In this document: positions 16,513-25,724 of the stretch, piece by piece
How the letters are laid out: each line of letters begins with the position of its first letter
Numbering within the stretch: the first letter of the stretch is position 1
DNA from: Caldithrix abyssi DSM 13497
Lineage (GTDB): Bacteria > Electryoneota > AABM5-125-24 > Hatepunaeales > Hatepunaeaceae
DNA: 64,000 bases
Direction of reading: 5' to 3'
Assembly (NCBI GenBank): GCA_945865405.1
Contig: CAMBDS010000004.1
Coordinates: forward strand, 124,001-188,000
Position numbers and translations under genes: made by a program
The notes under the pieces: generated by a model
Database searches by the model: none
Told to the model about the DNA's origin: nothing
Seen by the model: only the letters and a program-made list of their open reading frames with translations

Positions 16513-19143
16513 TTGAGGAGAGCGGGATTGAAATTATCAGTACTTTTTTTGCTGGCTACGGCATTGCCAAGCTTCGCATCGACTCCGAATATTGAATGGA
16601 TCGAAGGGGTCGTTGTCCTCAAGATAGACCATCATCTTTATGTCGATCTATTGGGAATCGAACCAGTTACGGAACTTGGTGTTGAGAATATTGATGACTA
16701 CCTGAATGAAATAGGAGTAACTTCGATTACCCACAGGTTTCAAACCGCTCGTCCGCCTGTACGAAATGGCGTAGATTTGAGGCCGATTTATGAAATCTAC
16801 TACAGTGAGTCGACCACCGTTCCTGAAGTCTGCGATAGACTTGAGGAATTTACAGGAGTCGAATACGCATGCCCTGCGGTCATTTACCAAACATTTTATG
16901 AGTATAACGATCCACGGCGAGGCGAACAGTACAACATGGATCTGATCCGGGCAAGTGAAGCTCATGATATCACAACCGGAAGCAGAGAAGTTGTCATTGC
17001 CATTAGCGATACAGGGATATTACCTGACCATCCAGACATTGCCGCCAATTTGTGGGTTAATCCGGGCGAGGACCTTAACAGCAACGGTGTCATCGACAAC
17101 AACGAGAGAAACAATCAGGACGATGACCGGGACGGCAAGGTTGATGACTTTTATGGCTGGGATCTTGTCCAGAATGACAACGCACCGCAAGACTCTTACG
17201 GTCACGGAACACATGTCGCTGGTATTGCCGCCGCAGTAACTAACAACGAAGCGGGAATTTCCAGCATTGGACACAACAGCTCGCTGATGATTGTCCGATG
17301 CGGGTCGGGGCCAAACATCGAGATGCCTTACCAAAGCCTTGTGTATGCTGTCGATGCAGGTGCTGACATCATCAACTGCTCGTGGGGTGGCTATCAGAAT
17401 AGTCCTGAGGGTCGTGATGCTGCAGCATACGCATTCAATCACGATGTTCTGGTGGTTGCCGCCGCAGGGAACAGCAACTCTGGGCGCGTAATGTTTCCGG
17501 CTGGTTATGAACATGTTATGTCAGTTGCGGCAACCGATGCGCAGGACGTAAAGGCAAACTTCTCAAATTACGGTGGAACGATCGACATTGCTGCTCCGGG
17601 AGTAGCAATTCTCTCGACAACGAGAGATGGTCGCTACGACACGATGGACGGGACTTCGATGGCCTCGCCATTGGTTGCTGGAGCAGCGGCGCTGTTCATG
17701 TCCGAGTTTCCCGACTTTAACTCCGATATGGTGCAGAACTTCCTGAAGTTCAGCGCGGATGATATCCACGAACAGAATGGTGACATGGCGGATAATCTCG
17801 GTGGCGGACGACTCAATGTTCCTGCTGCTTTTGAACTTACAACAACACCGTTGTTGATTTATGGTGGTGCGAGATTAGCCTCAGAAGACAATCGAAACGG
17901 TAAATTGGATCCGGGTGAACGGGGGACGATTGTCGCGACTGTTTCCAACTATAGCCATGCTCCTGATTCGCTGATTTTGACGATTAGCAACGACGATCCG
18001 GACATCGAGATTACCAGAGGCGAAGTTCGCTTTCCAAATATTGGACCTGGTGAAAGTCACACCAACACAAATACGCCGTTTGCATTCTCGATTGCCGAAA
18101 ATTCGATTCCACACACGACACGATTCACAATTACGGTCGATGCTCAGCCTGGCGATTTTCATACAACCCAGACAATACCGATGCTTATCGGTCACCCGAA
18201 TATCTTGATCGTCGATGATGATGGTGGACTTCACTATGAGACTCATATTCAGCAGGCAATTGAAGGGATGCGGCAGGGCTGGCTTAACTGGGACGTACGC
18301 GAGGGCGTGCCACCGGAACCGGACACGATGCTTGACTTCAGAATGGTGATCTGGATGACTGGGGATGCGTCGCCGCCTCTTGACGATCAGGAACGCTGGG
18401 CGATTGGTCAGTTGGTAGAGCGAGGTGGGAACATCCTACTGAGCGGTAGAGTGATCGGCGACGACAACGCCAATGTCCATTTCCTTATGACGAGTTTCGG
18501 GACGGCTCATTTACTTGACTCGGTTAACGCATCGACGGTTGTCTCGGTCGATGATAGACGTAGTCCTCTCGAGGCTGGCTTAGAGATGCACCTGACCGGC
18601 GCCGGTGGATCCGGTGATGGTAATATCTCACCTTCGACGGTGAGAGCATATCAACCGGCTGCAACTCTTGTAAACTATAAGAATGGCGCAGGCGGAAATG
18701 CAGGCGTGGCAGGTACATACCGAGAAGATCCCGAAAACTATGGTAAAGGCGTCTTTCTTGGGTTCACATTTGAAGGAGTTAGTGACGAGGGTACGAACCG
18801 CGAGGAGGTATTGGAGCAGGTGCTGTCGTGGTTTGCGCCCGATCTTGCCGCGCCACTTGAGCGAACGGTCACTCCGCTTGAATTTGGGTTGAACCCGGTT
18901 TATCCGAACCCTTTCAATGGAATGGCTAACCTGCACTATAGGCTTGGAGGGGCGGAGCCATTCCGGTTGAGCGTGACGGACATTTCGGGAAGAGAAATTG
19001 CACTTTTGGTGGACGGCAACGGAATCAAGGGCGACTTTTCGACTGTCTGGAATGCGTCGGCAATTCCGTCCGGCATTTACTTTTTAAGACTTGAAGCCGC
19101 TACTTCCGGCGTTGCTCAACAGCGCCTGGTACTGGTTAAATAG
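16513..19143 (+). CDS. Secreted subtilisin-like serine protease with C-terminal sorting domain (second of three)
   Basis: This protein of about 876 residues is a close paralogue of its upstream neighbour with the same domain order. It has a signal peptide ending SFAS, propeptide, and a subtilase domain with Asp166 (ISDTG), His231 (YGHGTHVAG), Asn320 and Ser382 (DGTSMASP). It shares the calcium-binding acidic loop near 186-196, the ILIVDDDGG domain, and a YPNPFN C-terminal domain ending QQRLVLVK, identical to the first protease. I prefer the TTG at 16513, because GGAGG lies five bases before it; the ATG at 16501 is also in frame but has no ribosome site. The gap to the first gene is under 30 bases, so they are likely co-transcribed. 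Confidence 0.88.
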   Translation: MRRAGLKLSVLFLLATALPSFASTPNIEWIEGVVVLKIDHHLYVDLLGIEPVTELGVENIDDYLNEIGVTSITHRFQTARPPVRNGVDLRPIYEIYYSESTTVPEVCDRLEEFTGVEYACPAVIYQTFYEYNDPRRGEQYNMDLIRASEAHDITTGSREVVIAISDTGILPDHPDIAANLWVNPGEDLNSNGVIDNNERNNQDDDRDGKVDDFYGWDLVQNDNAPQDSYGHGTHVAGIAAAVTNNEAGISSIGHNSSLMIVRCGSGPNIEMPYQSLVYAVDAGADIINCSWGGYQNSPEGRDAAAYAFNHDVLVVAAAGNSNSGRVMFPAGYEHVMSVAATDAQDVKANFSNYGGTIDIAAPGVAILSTTRDGRYDTMDGTSMASPLVAGAAALFMSEFPDFNSDMVQNFLKFSADDIHEQNGDMADNLGGGRLNVPAAFELTTTPLLIYGGARLASEDNRNGKLDPGERGTIVATVSNYSHAPDSLILTISNDDPDIEITRGEVRFPNIGPGESHTNTNTPFAFSIAENSIPHTTRFTITVDAQPGDFHTTQTIPMLIGHPNILIVDDDGGLHYETHIQQAIEGMRQGWLNWDVREGVPPEPDTMLDFRMVIWMTGDASPPLDDQERWAIGQLVERGGNILLSGRVIGDDNANVHFLMTSFGTAHLLDSVNASTVVSVDDRRSPLEAGLEMHLTGAGGSGDGNISPSTVRAYQPAATLVNYKNGAGGNAGVAGTYREDPENYGKGVFLGFTFEGVSDEGTNREEVLEQVLSWFAPDLAAPLERTVTPLEFGLNPVYPNPFNGMANLHYRLGGAEPFRLSVTDISGREIALLVDGNGIKGDFSTVWNASAIPSGIYFLRLEAATSGVAQQRLVLVK

Positions 19144-21296
19144 TGCGAATTAAGGCGATTACAAGCTTCGTTCGAAGTGCAGCAGACCTGAGGAGTATCA
19201 CGGGTCTGCTGCCTCGTCTTTGTTTGGTAGGGATCGCCGCGATAGTGATAACTTTTGAGTCGGGGCGTTGTACTGAAATGGATCCGACTCTGGAACGCAA
19301 TCTTTTCCTGATAGAAACAGCTCAGAGCGAACCTTCGCCAATTGCTTCGGCAAGATTGGCGGCGGCGGGACTATCTGTCTCAAGCGACCAGTCGCTGAAG
19401 GTTTTCCTTTACTTTGACCATGTTCCGAATAGCGAGGACTACACGTTCCTCAATACCTTCTCTATACGCAGTTTTCCTTTTACCTATCTTCCACCCGTTG
19501 GATTTCATCCGTATGGAGTGATGCTTGCGGAAGGAAGGGCGTCGGCAATTCGAAGCCTCCAACTTTCAGGGGTCTATCCGCGGATGGCTGCCGGCGGACG
19601 AAAATTATCGCCGAAGAATGATTTGGCGGCAGAGGAGACTGGCGTCAGCGCGGCACGAAACTGGGAAACACCGCTTACCGGGCGTGGGGTGAGGCTGGCA
19701 ATTCTGGATTCGGGATTCAACTTTGACCATCCCGACCTACCCGATCCAGCTGAGTCGATGGACTATTCTGCTTATCCTGATACCAATCGTGATGCGACAG
19801 ATCAAATTTCGGGCCATGGGACCCACGTCGCCGGGACAGCGTTTGGAAATGGACAACAATCCCACGAACGATGGATGGGGATGGCGCCTGATGTTGAGCC
19901 GATCTATTTCAAAATCGGTGACGATTCGACAGCGGACGCCACGTCAGAGGCGATACTTGGCGCAATCCGCGGCGCAGCCACATGGGCAGATGCCGATATC
20001 CTTTCGATGAGCTATGGTGGCTTGGACGGTTTTAATGATGGTACATCTGTTGAGGATCATGCCGTCGATTGGGCTGTGGGGGAGGGGGTAAGCGTTTTTA
20101 TGTCAGCCGGTAATTCTTCGGGTGAGGCAGTCCATTACTCTGAAATTATTCGTGCACATGCAACTTCAGATCCCATTCAAGTTGTAGTGAGAAGCGCCCC
20201 CGATACCGCGACATGGGGATTCAGCGTTATATGGTTTGATGGTTCGGACACTTCGATTCATCGAGATATAGTCGCGACACTTTTCGATTCTAATAATCGA
20301 GCTGTCGGGCTTGACGTACTTCCCGGTACATCGAGTTTGCGTGGAACTGAGCATCGCGAATATATGTCGCAAGATTTCCTCCCGGCCGATACATCGTCGT
20401 TCTTGATCAGAATTACAAACAACTCCGGCGTCGATCAAAAAGTTCATCTCTGGACACAAAGTTCACATTGGTTCGTCCGCTTCAGCCGACCGGACCGGGC
20501 GACAACTGTTTTATTGCCTTCGACTGCCGATAGTTGCATCTCGGTCGGGGCATTCACTTCACGTACTTCCTGGCGTGATTTTGAGGGTGTTGATCGTGTG
20601 GACCGAACTGTTCGCGGCGAGATTGCAGCGTTCTCTTCGATAGGGCCCAGAATTGACGGATTGCAAAAACCAGACATCTGCGCCCCGGGTAGAAGACTTA
20701 TCTCATGTCGCGACGATGACAACATCATTATCGGTCAAGGACTTGATTATGCAATTGTCAGTACCGATGGCGACAGTGGACTTCCGGCAGAATATGTGAC
20801 CTTTATGGGGACGTCGATGTCTTCACCTGCCGCAGCTGGAGTCGCGGCTTTGATTCTCGAAGCTGAACCCGACTTGAACCCATCTCGATTGCGAGAACGG
20901 ATATTTCGCACAACCCGTCGAGATGAGCAAACTGGAAGAGTGCCCAACGCGATATGGGGCTGGGGTAAGATTGACGTGGTTGGTGCTTTAGAGGTTAAGT
21001 CGGATCAGACCGGGCAAAAAGTTGCACCTGTAATATTTCAATATCTGACGACATATCCTACTCCCAGCAACGGAAGCGTGATTGTAGGGTACGAGGTCGA
21101 AATACCCTCTGAATTGAAAGTTAAAGTCTATGATCCCAATGGACGATCCGTTTGGAATTCTACTTTAGCAAAGTCAACTCCAGGTAGAAAAACACTTTCC
21201 ATACCAGAGGAAGTGATAGATGCATCCGGCGTTTACCTTCTTGAATTGTCGGGTGGAAATCAGAAAGCAACAGCGCGAGTGACAATTGTTCGGTAG
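19143..21296 (+). CDS. Secreted subtilisin-like serine protease, divergent (third of three)
   Basis: This 717-residue protease has a different build from the two upstream ones. A long N-terminal segment with a hydrophobic helix (about residues 22-38) precedes the catalytic domain. Asp189 (ILDSG), His225 (SGHGTHVAG), Asn323 (SAGNSSG) and Ser558 (MGTSMSSP) form the active site. About 130 residues (roughly 330-465) are inserted between the asparagine and the serine and read as beta strands. The C-terminal 85 residues are a sorting-type domain with YPTPSNG in place of YPNPFN. It lacks the acidic calcium loop and the VDDDGG domain. GTG overlaps the previous stop by one base, so translation is likely coupled. 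Confidence 0.88.
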   Translation: MRIKAITSFVRSAADLRSITGLLPRLCLVGIAAIVITFESGRCTEMDPTLERNLFLIETAQSEPSPIASARLAAAGLSVSSDQSLKVFLYFDHVPNSEDYTFLNTFSIRSFPFTYLPPVGFHPYGVMLAEGRASAIRSLQLSGVYPRMAAGGRKLSPKNDLAAEETGVSAARNWETPLTGRGVRLAILDSGFNFDHPDLPDPAESMDYSAYPDTNRDATDQISGHGTHVAGTAFGNGQQSHERWMGMAPDVEPIYFKIGDDSTADATSEAILGAIRGAATWADADILSMSYGGLDGFNDGTSVEDHAVDWAVGEGVSVFMSAGNSSGEAVHYSEIIRAHATSDPIQVVVRSAPDTATWGFSVIWFDGSDTSIHRDIVATLFDSNNRAVGLDVLPGTSSLRGTEHREYMSQDFLPADTSSFLIRITNNSGVDQKVHLWTQSSHWFVRFSRPDRATTVLLPSTADSCISVGAFTSRTSWRDFEGVDRVDRTVRGEIAAFSSIGPRIDGLQKPDICAPGRRLISCRDDDNIIIGQGLDYAIVSTDGDSGLPAEYVTFMGTSMSSPAAAGVAALILEAEPDLNPSRLRERIFRTTRRDEQTGRVPNAIWGWGKIDVVGALEVKSDQTGQKVAPVIFQYLTTYPTPSNGSVIVGYEVEIPSELKVKVYDPNGRSVWNSTLAKSTPGRKTLSIPEEVIDASGVYLLELSGGNQKATARVTIVR

Positions 21297-21391
21297 GTTC
21301 TTACCTACTCAACTATCAATGTGACAATTATACTTGCGGCTGTTAAGCCTTCGAATTATCTTAGTCGTTTCCACGTTAAACCACCGGGCCT

Positions 21392-23197
21392 ATGAATACA
21401 GGACTTTCACTCATACTCTTCCTAAAACTTGGGATTTTGGGCTTCCCTGAAGCGCCTGTTCCGTCTCAGGAGGGGTATCTCGAAACAATAGTTTGGTCCT
21501 CCGCTGATTCAGCACTTCACGGGCAACTGGACAGTTTAACTATCGATCTTGCAGTTTTATCGTCAAGTCCAAATACCTCCCCGACCGAAGTGATGGAGTT
21601 GATAGGATTTATCCAGGAAGTCGATCCCGATTCGGGAACTGCCGCCAATGCCAGACGCGAAATATTACTTGAGAATGCTCGGAAGTACTACAATGGACTG
21701 CTTGCAAGGCTGGAATCGCTTCCTGAAGATATTTCGCCTGATGCGATGCTCTTCGATTTGTCTGCTTCTGATTCAGCAGTCGGTAGCGAATCACTGGAAG
21801 ATAACGACCCGGAAAATTCCGTTGTAATCACAACAGATTCTGTTCATAGAACCCGCAACTCTGACCTTCTTCCAAAGATTCCAATAGTTCTTAATCGTGA
21901 TGTTCAGAACTCACTGTCATTTTTTCAGGGCCGTGGCAGAAAAGTCGTTCAGAAATGGTTTGACCGCTCCGCTACAGTTATTCCTGAACTGATGCCCTAT
22001 ATTCGTGAGGAAGGTCTTCCGGAGGAGATCATCTATTTGGCGATGATCGAGAGCGGTTTCAACTATCACGCTAAATCGTACGCAAAAGCTGTTGGACCCT
22101 GGCAATTCATAAAGGGGACAGGCACGCGATACGGCTTGAAGGTCAATAACTGGTATGACGAACGGAGAGATCCCGAATTGTCTACCAGAGCTGCTGCCCG
22201 TTACCTTCGCGACCTCTACAACATGTTTGACGATTGGTATCTTGCCATGGCAAGCTACAATTGCGGCGAAGGAAAAGTTGCGAGACATATTAAAAAATAT
22301 GGAGATAACTACTGGGCTTTGGATCGTTTGCCCAGGCAGACCCGAGGTTACGTTCCTGCTTATATCGCAGCGAGAATGATTGCCGAATCTCCAGAGATTT
22401 ATGGCTTTTGGATGCCGCGAAGGATGAAGCCCGAACCGACTGACATCATTTACATTACGGCCTGTGTCGAACTTAAGAAACTTGCAGAGTTTGCTGGAAT
22501 CGATCTTGAGACGTTCCAGCGTCTTAACCCGGCTCTTTTAAGAACATCAACTCCTCCCGGTGGTGACAGCACGCGAATCCGCCTCCCGGGAGGCACAATT
22601 GCAGCTGGTTTTTGGGATAAATTTGCCAATATTCCTGTTGCGAAGAAGACAGATCTCCTTACTCACCGTGTCAGACGTGGCGAATCGCTTGGCAGCATAG
22701 CTTCGAATTATGGCGTGCCGATCGATGTGATTGCCGAGTATCCTGAAAACAATATTGGGAAAAGGTATCTTATCCGCGAGGGACAGAGCCTTTATATCCC
22801 GGCATCGTTGGAGACACCGGCACCGAAACGGCTTGCCACTCCAGTAGAAGATGCGGACAAGTCTGGTATTCATATTGTTAAGGCTGGCGAAACACTGGTC
22901 GGCATCGCTAAAACCAACCGCATTCCTCTCGAGCGACTCGCTTCGCTGAATGGTTTGACGACAATAAGCACCATCTTCACCGGACAGTCGCTAAAGCTTG
23001 AAGGAGTTCCGCCAACTGAAATTGCGGTTAACAGAGATAGCTCAAGCAGACGTCATGTAGTTAACTCCGGGGATACATTATGGGCGATTGCCCGTCAATA
23101 TGGGGTAACTGTCGAGGGGATACGTCGAGTGAATGGTTTGAAGAATCGGAGCGTCCTTAAGCCCGGGCAGACATTGTCAATTCCAGTAGAGAATTAA
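21392..23197 (+). CDS. MltD-like lytic transglycosylase with three LysM domains
   Basis: This 601-residue periplasmic enzyme cleaves the glycan strands of peptidoglycan, forming 1,6-anhydro-muramyl ends. After an N-terminal signal segment ([12 protein letters not shown]) and a linker of about 150 residues, an SLT domain covers about 195-335. Its catalytic glutamate is Glu220 in AMIESGF, with WQFIKGTG and MASYNCGEG following. Three LysM repeats bind peptidoglycan at about 424-471, 495-535 and 555-600 (for example [18 protein letters not shown]). The domain order matches MltD. It follows the subtilases by 95 bases without an obvious terminator between. Confidence 0.93.
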   Translation: MNTGLSLILFLKLGILGFPEAPVPSQEGYLETIVWSSADSALHGQLDSLTIDLAVLSSSPNTSPTEVMELIGFIQEVDPDSGTAANARREILLENARKYYNGLLARLESLPEDISPDAMLFDLSASDSAVGSESLEDNDPENSVVITTDSVHRTRNSDLLPKIPIVLNRDVQNSLSFFQGRGRKVVQKWFDRSATVIPELMPYIREEGLPEEIIYLAMIESGFNYHAKSYAKAVGPWQFIKGTGTRYGLKVNNWYDERRDPELSTRAAARYLRDLYNMFDDWYLAMASYNCGEGKVARHIKKYGDNYWALDRLPRQTRGYVPAYIAARMIAESPEIYGFWMPRRMKPEPTDIIYITACVELKKLAEFAGIDLETFQRLNPALLRTSTPPGGDSTRIRLPGGTIAAGFWDKFANIPVAKKTDLLTHRVRRGESLGSIASNYGVPIDVIAEYPENNIGKRYLIREGQSLYIPASLETPAPKRLATPVEDADKSGIHIVKAGETLVGIAKTNRIPLERLASLNGLTTISTIFTGQSLKLEGVPPTEIAVNRDSSSRRHVVNSGDTLWAIARQYGVTVEGIRRVNGLKNRSVLKPGQTLSIPVEN

Positions 23198-23217
23198 TTC
23201 GATTATAAAGGTTTGAG

Positions 23218-23502
23218 ATGAATCGAGCGGACATTGTCGAGACGATTTCTGATGCCACAGGTTTGACCCGTGCGGAAGTCTCGGCGGTATTTGAAGGTAG
23301 TTTGAAGCTGATTGAACAGGAACTTGCGCGTGGAGGAACTGTCGAGCTTCGGCGATTTGGTACATTTAAGGTGGTAAAACGAGCTCCTCGTCGCGCAGTA
23401 AACCCACGAACTGGCACACCGGTTAAGGTTCCCGGAAGAGTCGTTCCGACTTTTAAGCCGTCACCCAAGTTGCGTGCAGCCGTAAAAAACGCTGTACAGT
23501 AA
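23218..23502 (+). CDS. HU family DNA-binding protein
   Basis: This is a 94-residue histone-like protein that bends and compacts DNA as a dimer. The N-terminal helices (NRADIVETISDATGLTRAEV) and the central GTVELRRFGTFKVVKRAPR lead to the DNA-binding arm, which carries RAVNPRTGTPVKVPGR. The arm proline near residue 62 is present. Length and motifs are standard for HU, and the residues do not separate HU from IHF with certainty. The start ATG has AAAGG upstream. The next gene is the tiny ribosomal protein, 36 bases later. Confidence 0.93.
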   Translation: MNRADIVETISDATGLTRAEVSAVFEGSLKLIEQELARGGTVELRRFGTFKVVKRAPRRAVNPRTGTPVKVPGRVVPTFKPSPKLRAAVKNAVQ

Positions 23503-23538
23503 TTATTCATAGTCCACACAACAATTTAAGAGGCTGCA

Positions 23539-23634
23539 TTGCCCTGCGGTAAGAAACGTAAGCGCCATAAAATGGCCACTCATAAGAGAAAAAAACGGTT
23601 GCGGAAGAATCGTCATAAGAAAAAAACTCGTTAG
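23539..23634 (+). CDS. Very small basic ribosomal protein of the AURKAIP1/COX24 (mS38, bS22-like) family
   Basis: This 31-residue protein is almost entirely lysine, arginine and histidine. It starts MPCGKKRKRHKMATHKRK and ends RLRKNRHKKKTR. The pattern SGKKRKRHK...THKRKKRLRKNRHK is that of the AURKAIP1/COX24 domain family found in Bacteroidetes-like genomes and related to the mitochondrial ribosomal protein mS38. It should bind rRNA of the small subunit. The start is TTG with AAGAGG five bases upstream, a standard spacing. It is shorter than usual gene-finding limits and is easily missed. Function rests on family resemblance. Confidence 0.82.
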   Translation: MPCGKKRKRHKMATHKRKKRLRKNRHKKKTR

Positions 23635-23730
23635 ATGATATGGCGCGGATAACTCATTCGCGCCACTTCATTGAAGTTCGTTTGATCCCTGAACGGCATC
23701 GGCTCTGACTGACCAAAACAGTATGAAATA

Positions 23731-24261
23731 ATGCATATTCTGGCAATATCAGATACCCATTCGCGTCTTCGATCCGAGATACCTGACTTCCTCTTGGAAA
23801 TGAAAGGGACTTTCGATCTGATTTTCCACGCCGGCGATATCGTCGGCGAAGATTTTCTACTCGGTCTCGAAGAGATAGCACCTGTTGTTGGTGTCAGGGG
23901 AAACATGGATAGCGATGCATTTGCTAAGAATCTTCCCGAATTGCGACAGTTTGACTATCATGGTTGGTCTTTTGGCCTGATACATGGTCGGGGAAGAGGA
24001 GATACGGTACCTGCTTATGCGAGGTCGATGTTCGCTCGTCCAGACGTGATTCTATTCGGGCATACACACGTCCCACTGCTCGAGGTTCGTCAGGATGTCG
24101 TAATGCTCAATCCGGGAAGTCTGACTTCGCCACGGATAGGAACATCTGGATCTTATGCCTTGATCCAATTTACAGAAACGGACTTGGAATGCCGAATCTT
24201 GTCAGGTGCAGGATCTGAAGTTGAAGAAATCGCCCAATACCGAAGTAGAAGACCTCTTTGA
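23731..24261 (+). CDS. YfcE/MJ0936-type metallophosphoesterase
   Basis: This 176-residue protein carries the full calcineurin-like metal-binding set. DTH is at residues 8-10 (ISDTHSRL), GD in HAGDIVGED, GNMD in VRGNMD, the histidine in LIHGRG and GHTHVP near residue 110. The family hydrolyses phosphodiesters with two metal ions, and the in vivo substrate is usually unknown. The size matches. The 3' end overlaps the called start of xseA by 56 bases, but a later xseA start would remove that overlap. Confidence 0.9.
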   Translation: MHILAISDTHSRLRSEIPDFLLEMKGTFDLIFHAGDIVGEDFLLGLEEIAPVVGVRGNMDSDAFAKNLPELRQFDYHGWSFGLIHGRGRGDTVPAYARSMFARPDVILFGHTHVPLLEVRQDVVMLNPGSLTSPRIGTSGSYALIQFTETDLECRILSGAGSEVEEIAQYRSRRPL

Positions 24262-25483
24262 CCGGCTGATAAAGATGCCAGTCGAGGAACCAGTCGATGA
24301 GATATGGTCTGTTGGTCGGCTTTCGAGCCAGATCAAGCGGGTCGTAGAGGACGGGTTGCCGTTGCTATGGCTGGAGGGCGAGGTGTCGAATTTCAAGCTT
24401 CATTCTTCAGGACATCGCTACTTCACATTAAAAGACGATACTGCACAGATTTCTACTGTCATGTGGCGTACTCGAACCGCATTATCCAGCATTTTTCAGG
24501 ATGGAGTCAAGGTTCGTGCCTACGGTAGGGTAACAGTTTGGGAGCAGGCAGGCAAGTACCAGTTCGACGTTCAGAGTTTGGTACTTGCGGGAGTTGGGTC
24601 GCTACAAGCTGCATTTGAGGTATTGAAGGCAAAACTCGGTGCAGAAGGTCTTTTCGATAGCTCCAGAAAGAAGCCGCTGCCCAGGTTTCCCAAGCGAATC
24701 GGGATAGTAACATCTCCTACAGGGGCGGTCATTCACGATCTTGCGTGGGGATTGACAACTCGATTTCCGCCATCAAAGATTTATCTGATCCCGGTCGCGG
24801 TTCAAGGAGACGGAGCCGCCGATCAGATAGCCAACGCCATTGATCTTTTTAATCGTGACGATCTTGTCGATGTGATAATCATTGGCAGAGGAGGAGGATC
24901 TCTCGAAGACCTATGGGCGTTTAATGAAGAAGTGGTGGTAAGGGCTATAGCCCGCGCCAGGATACCTATAGTTTCTGCAGTCGGCCATGAGGTCGATTTT
25001 ACTTTAAGCGATCTGGCTGCAGACTTGCGAGCACCGACACCGACCGGAGCTGCGGCTTTGGTTGTGCCTGACCGCAAAGACCTACTCGAAACACTCGAAG
25101 GACGCAAAACTTCACTTTCGTCACATCTGGACCGGCTCCTGGAGTTATGGAAAGAACGACTTGTCAGGATAACAGGGAGCTACAGCTTCAAACGGCTACC
25201 GGGCAGGATTAACGATGAGCGATTGAAGCTTGACGAGATTGCACGCCGGAATGAACTTTCGTTGGAACGAAATATACTATCCCGCAGAACTTCGATTAGT
25301 TCTATGACGGGACAATTTTCAGCTCTTTCACCCAAGTCAGTCCTCTCTCGTGGATACGGAATAGTTCGCAATTCCAAAGGCTTTTTAGTGCGAAACAGCT
25401 CTGAGTTGGAGAAGGGGGAACGGCTCGAATTAGTTTTTGCCGTTGGTAGCGCAACAGCCTCTATTGACGAGATCAGGAATTAA
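24206..25483 (+). CDS. xseA: Exodeoxyribonuclease VII large subunit
   Basis: XseA is the catalytic subunit of ExoVII, which degrades single-stranded DNA to oligonucleotides. The 425-residue form has an N-terminal OB fold (WSVGRLSSQIKRVVED, LEGEVSNFK, about 30-130). The catalytic domain follows with GIVTSPTGAVIHDL, IIIGRGGGSLEDLWAFNEE and SAVGHEVDFTLSD, all strongly conserved. The C-terminal part is coiled coil with the ending LSRGYGIV. The GTG start overlaps the upstream gene by 56 bases; the ATG at 24273 would give a 403-residue protein of more typical length and is a real alternative. xseB follows 10 bases later. Confidence 0.93.
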   Translation: MQDLKLKKSPNTEVEDLFDRLIKMPVEEPVDEIWSVGRLSSQIKRVVEDGLPLLWLEGEVSNFKLHSSGHRYFTLKDDTAQISTVMWRTRTALSSIFQDGVKVRAYGRVTVWEQAGKYQFDVQSLVLAGVGSLQAAFEVLKAKLGAEGLFDSSRKKPLPRFPKRIGIVTSPTGAVIHDLAWGLTTRFPPSKIYLIPVAVQGDGAADQIANAIDLFNRDDLVDVIIIGRGGGSLEDLWAFNEEVVVRAIARARIPIVSAVGHEVDFTLSDLAADLRAPTPTGAAALVVPDRKDLLETLEGRKTSLSSHLDRLLELWKERLVRITGSYSFKRLPGRINDERLKLDEIARRNELSLERNILSRRTSISSMTGQFSALSPKSVLSRGYGIVRNSKGFLVRNSSELEKGERLELVFAVGSATASIDEIRN

Positions 25484-25493
25484 AAGCAAGTAA

Positions 25494-25724
25494 ATGAACG
25501 ATTTGGCATCAGTTACTTTTGAGGAAGCATACCGACGGCTGGAAGAGATTTCCAGAAAGCTCGAAGATGCTTCAACTCCACTTGAATCGTCGTTCAAATT
25601 GTTTGAAGAAGGGCAGACTTTATTGGCGCATTGCCAAAGACTACTAGATGACGCCGAGCGCAGAATTCATGTGATAAAAAGTGGTAGGGATGGTTTGAAG
25701 ACCGAAGAGGTACTTCTTGCCTGA
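25494..25724 (+). CDS. xseB: Exodeoxyribonuclease VII small subunit
   Basis: This 76-residue protein is the structural partner of XseA. It reads as two antiparallel helices: SVTFEEAYRRLEEISRKLED followed by LESSFKLFEEGQTLL, which are the family's hallmark sequences. Several copies coat the long coiled coil of each large subunit. The ATG lies 10 bases after the xseA stop, and its end overlaps the dxs start by eight bases, so xseA-xseB-dxs form one operon, as in many bacteria. Confidence 0.95.
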   Translation: MNDLASVTFEEAYRRLEEISRKLEDASTPLESSFKLFEEGQTLLAHCQRLLDDAERRIHVIKSGRDGLKTEEVLLA

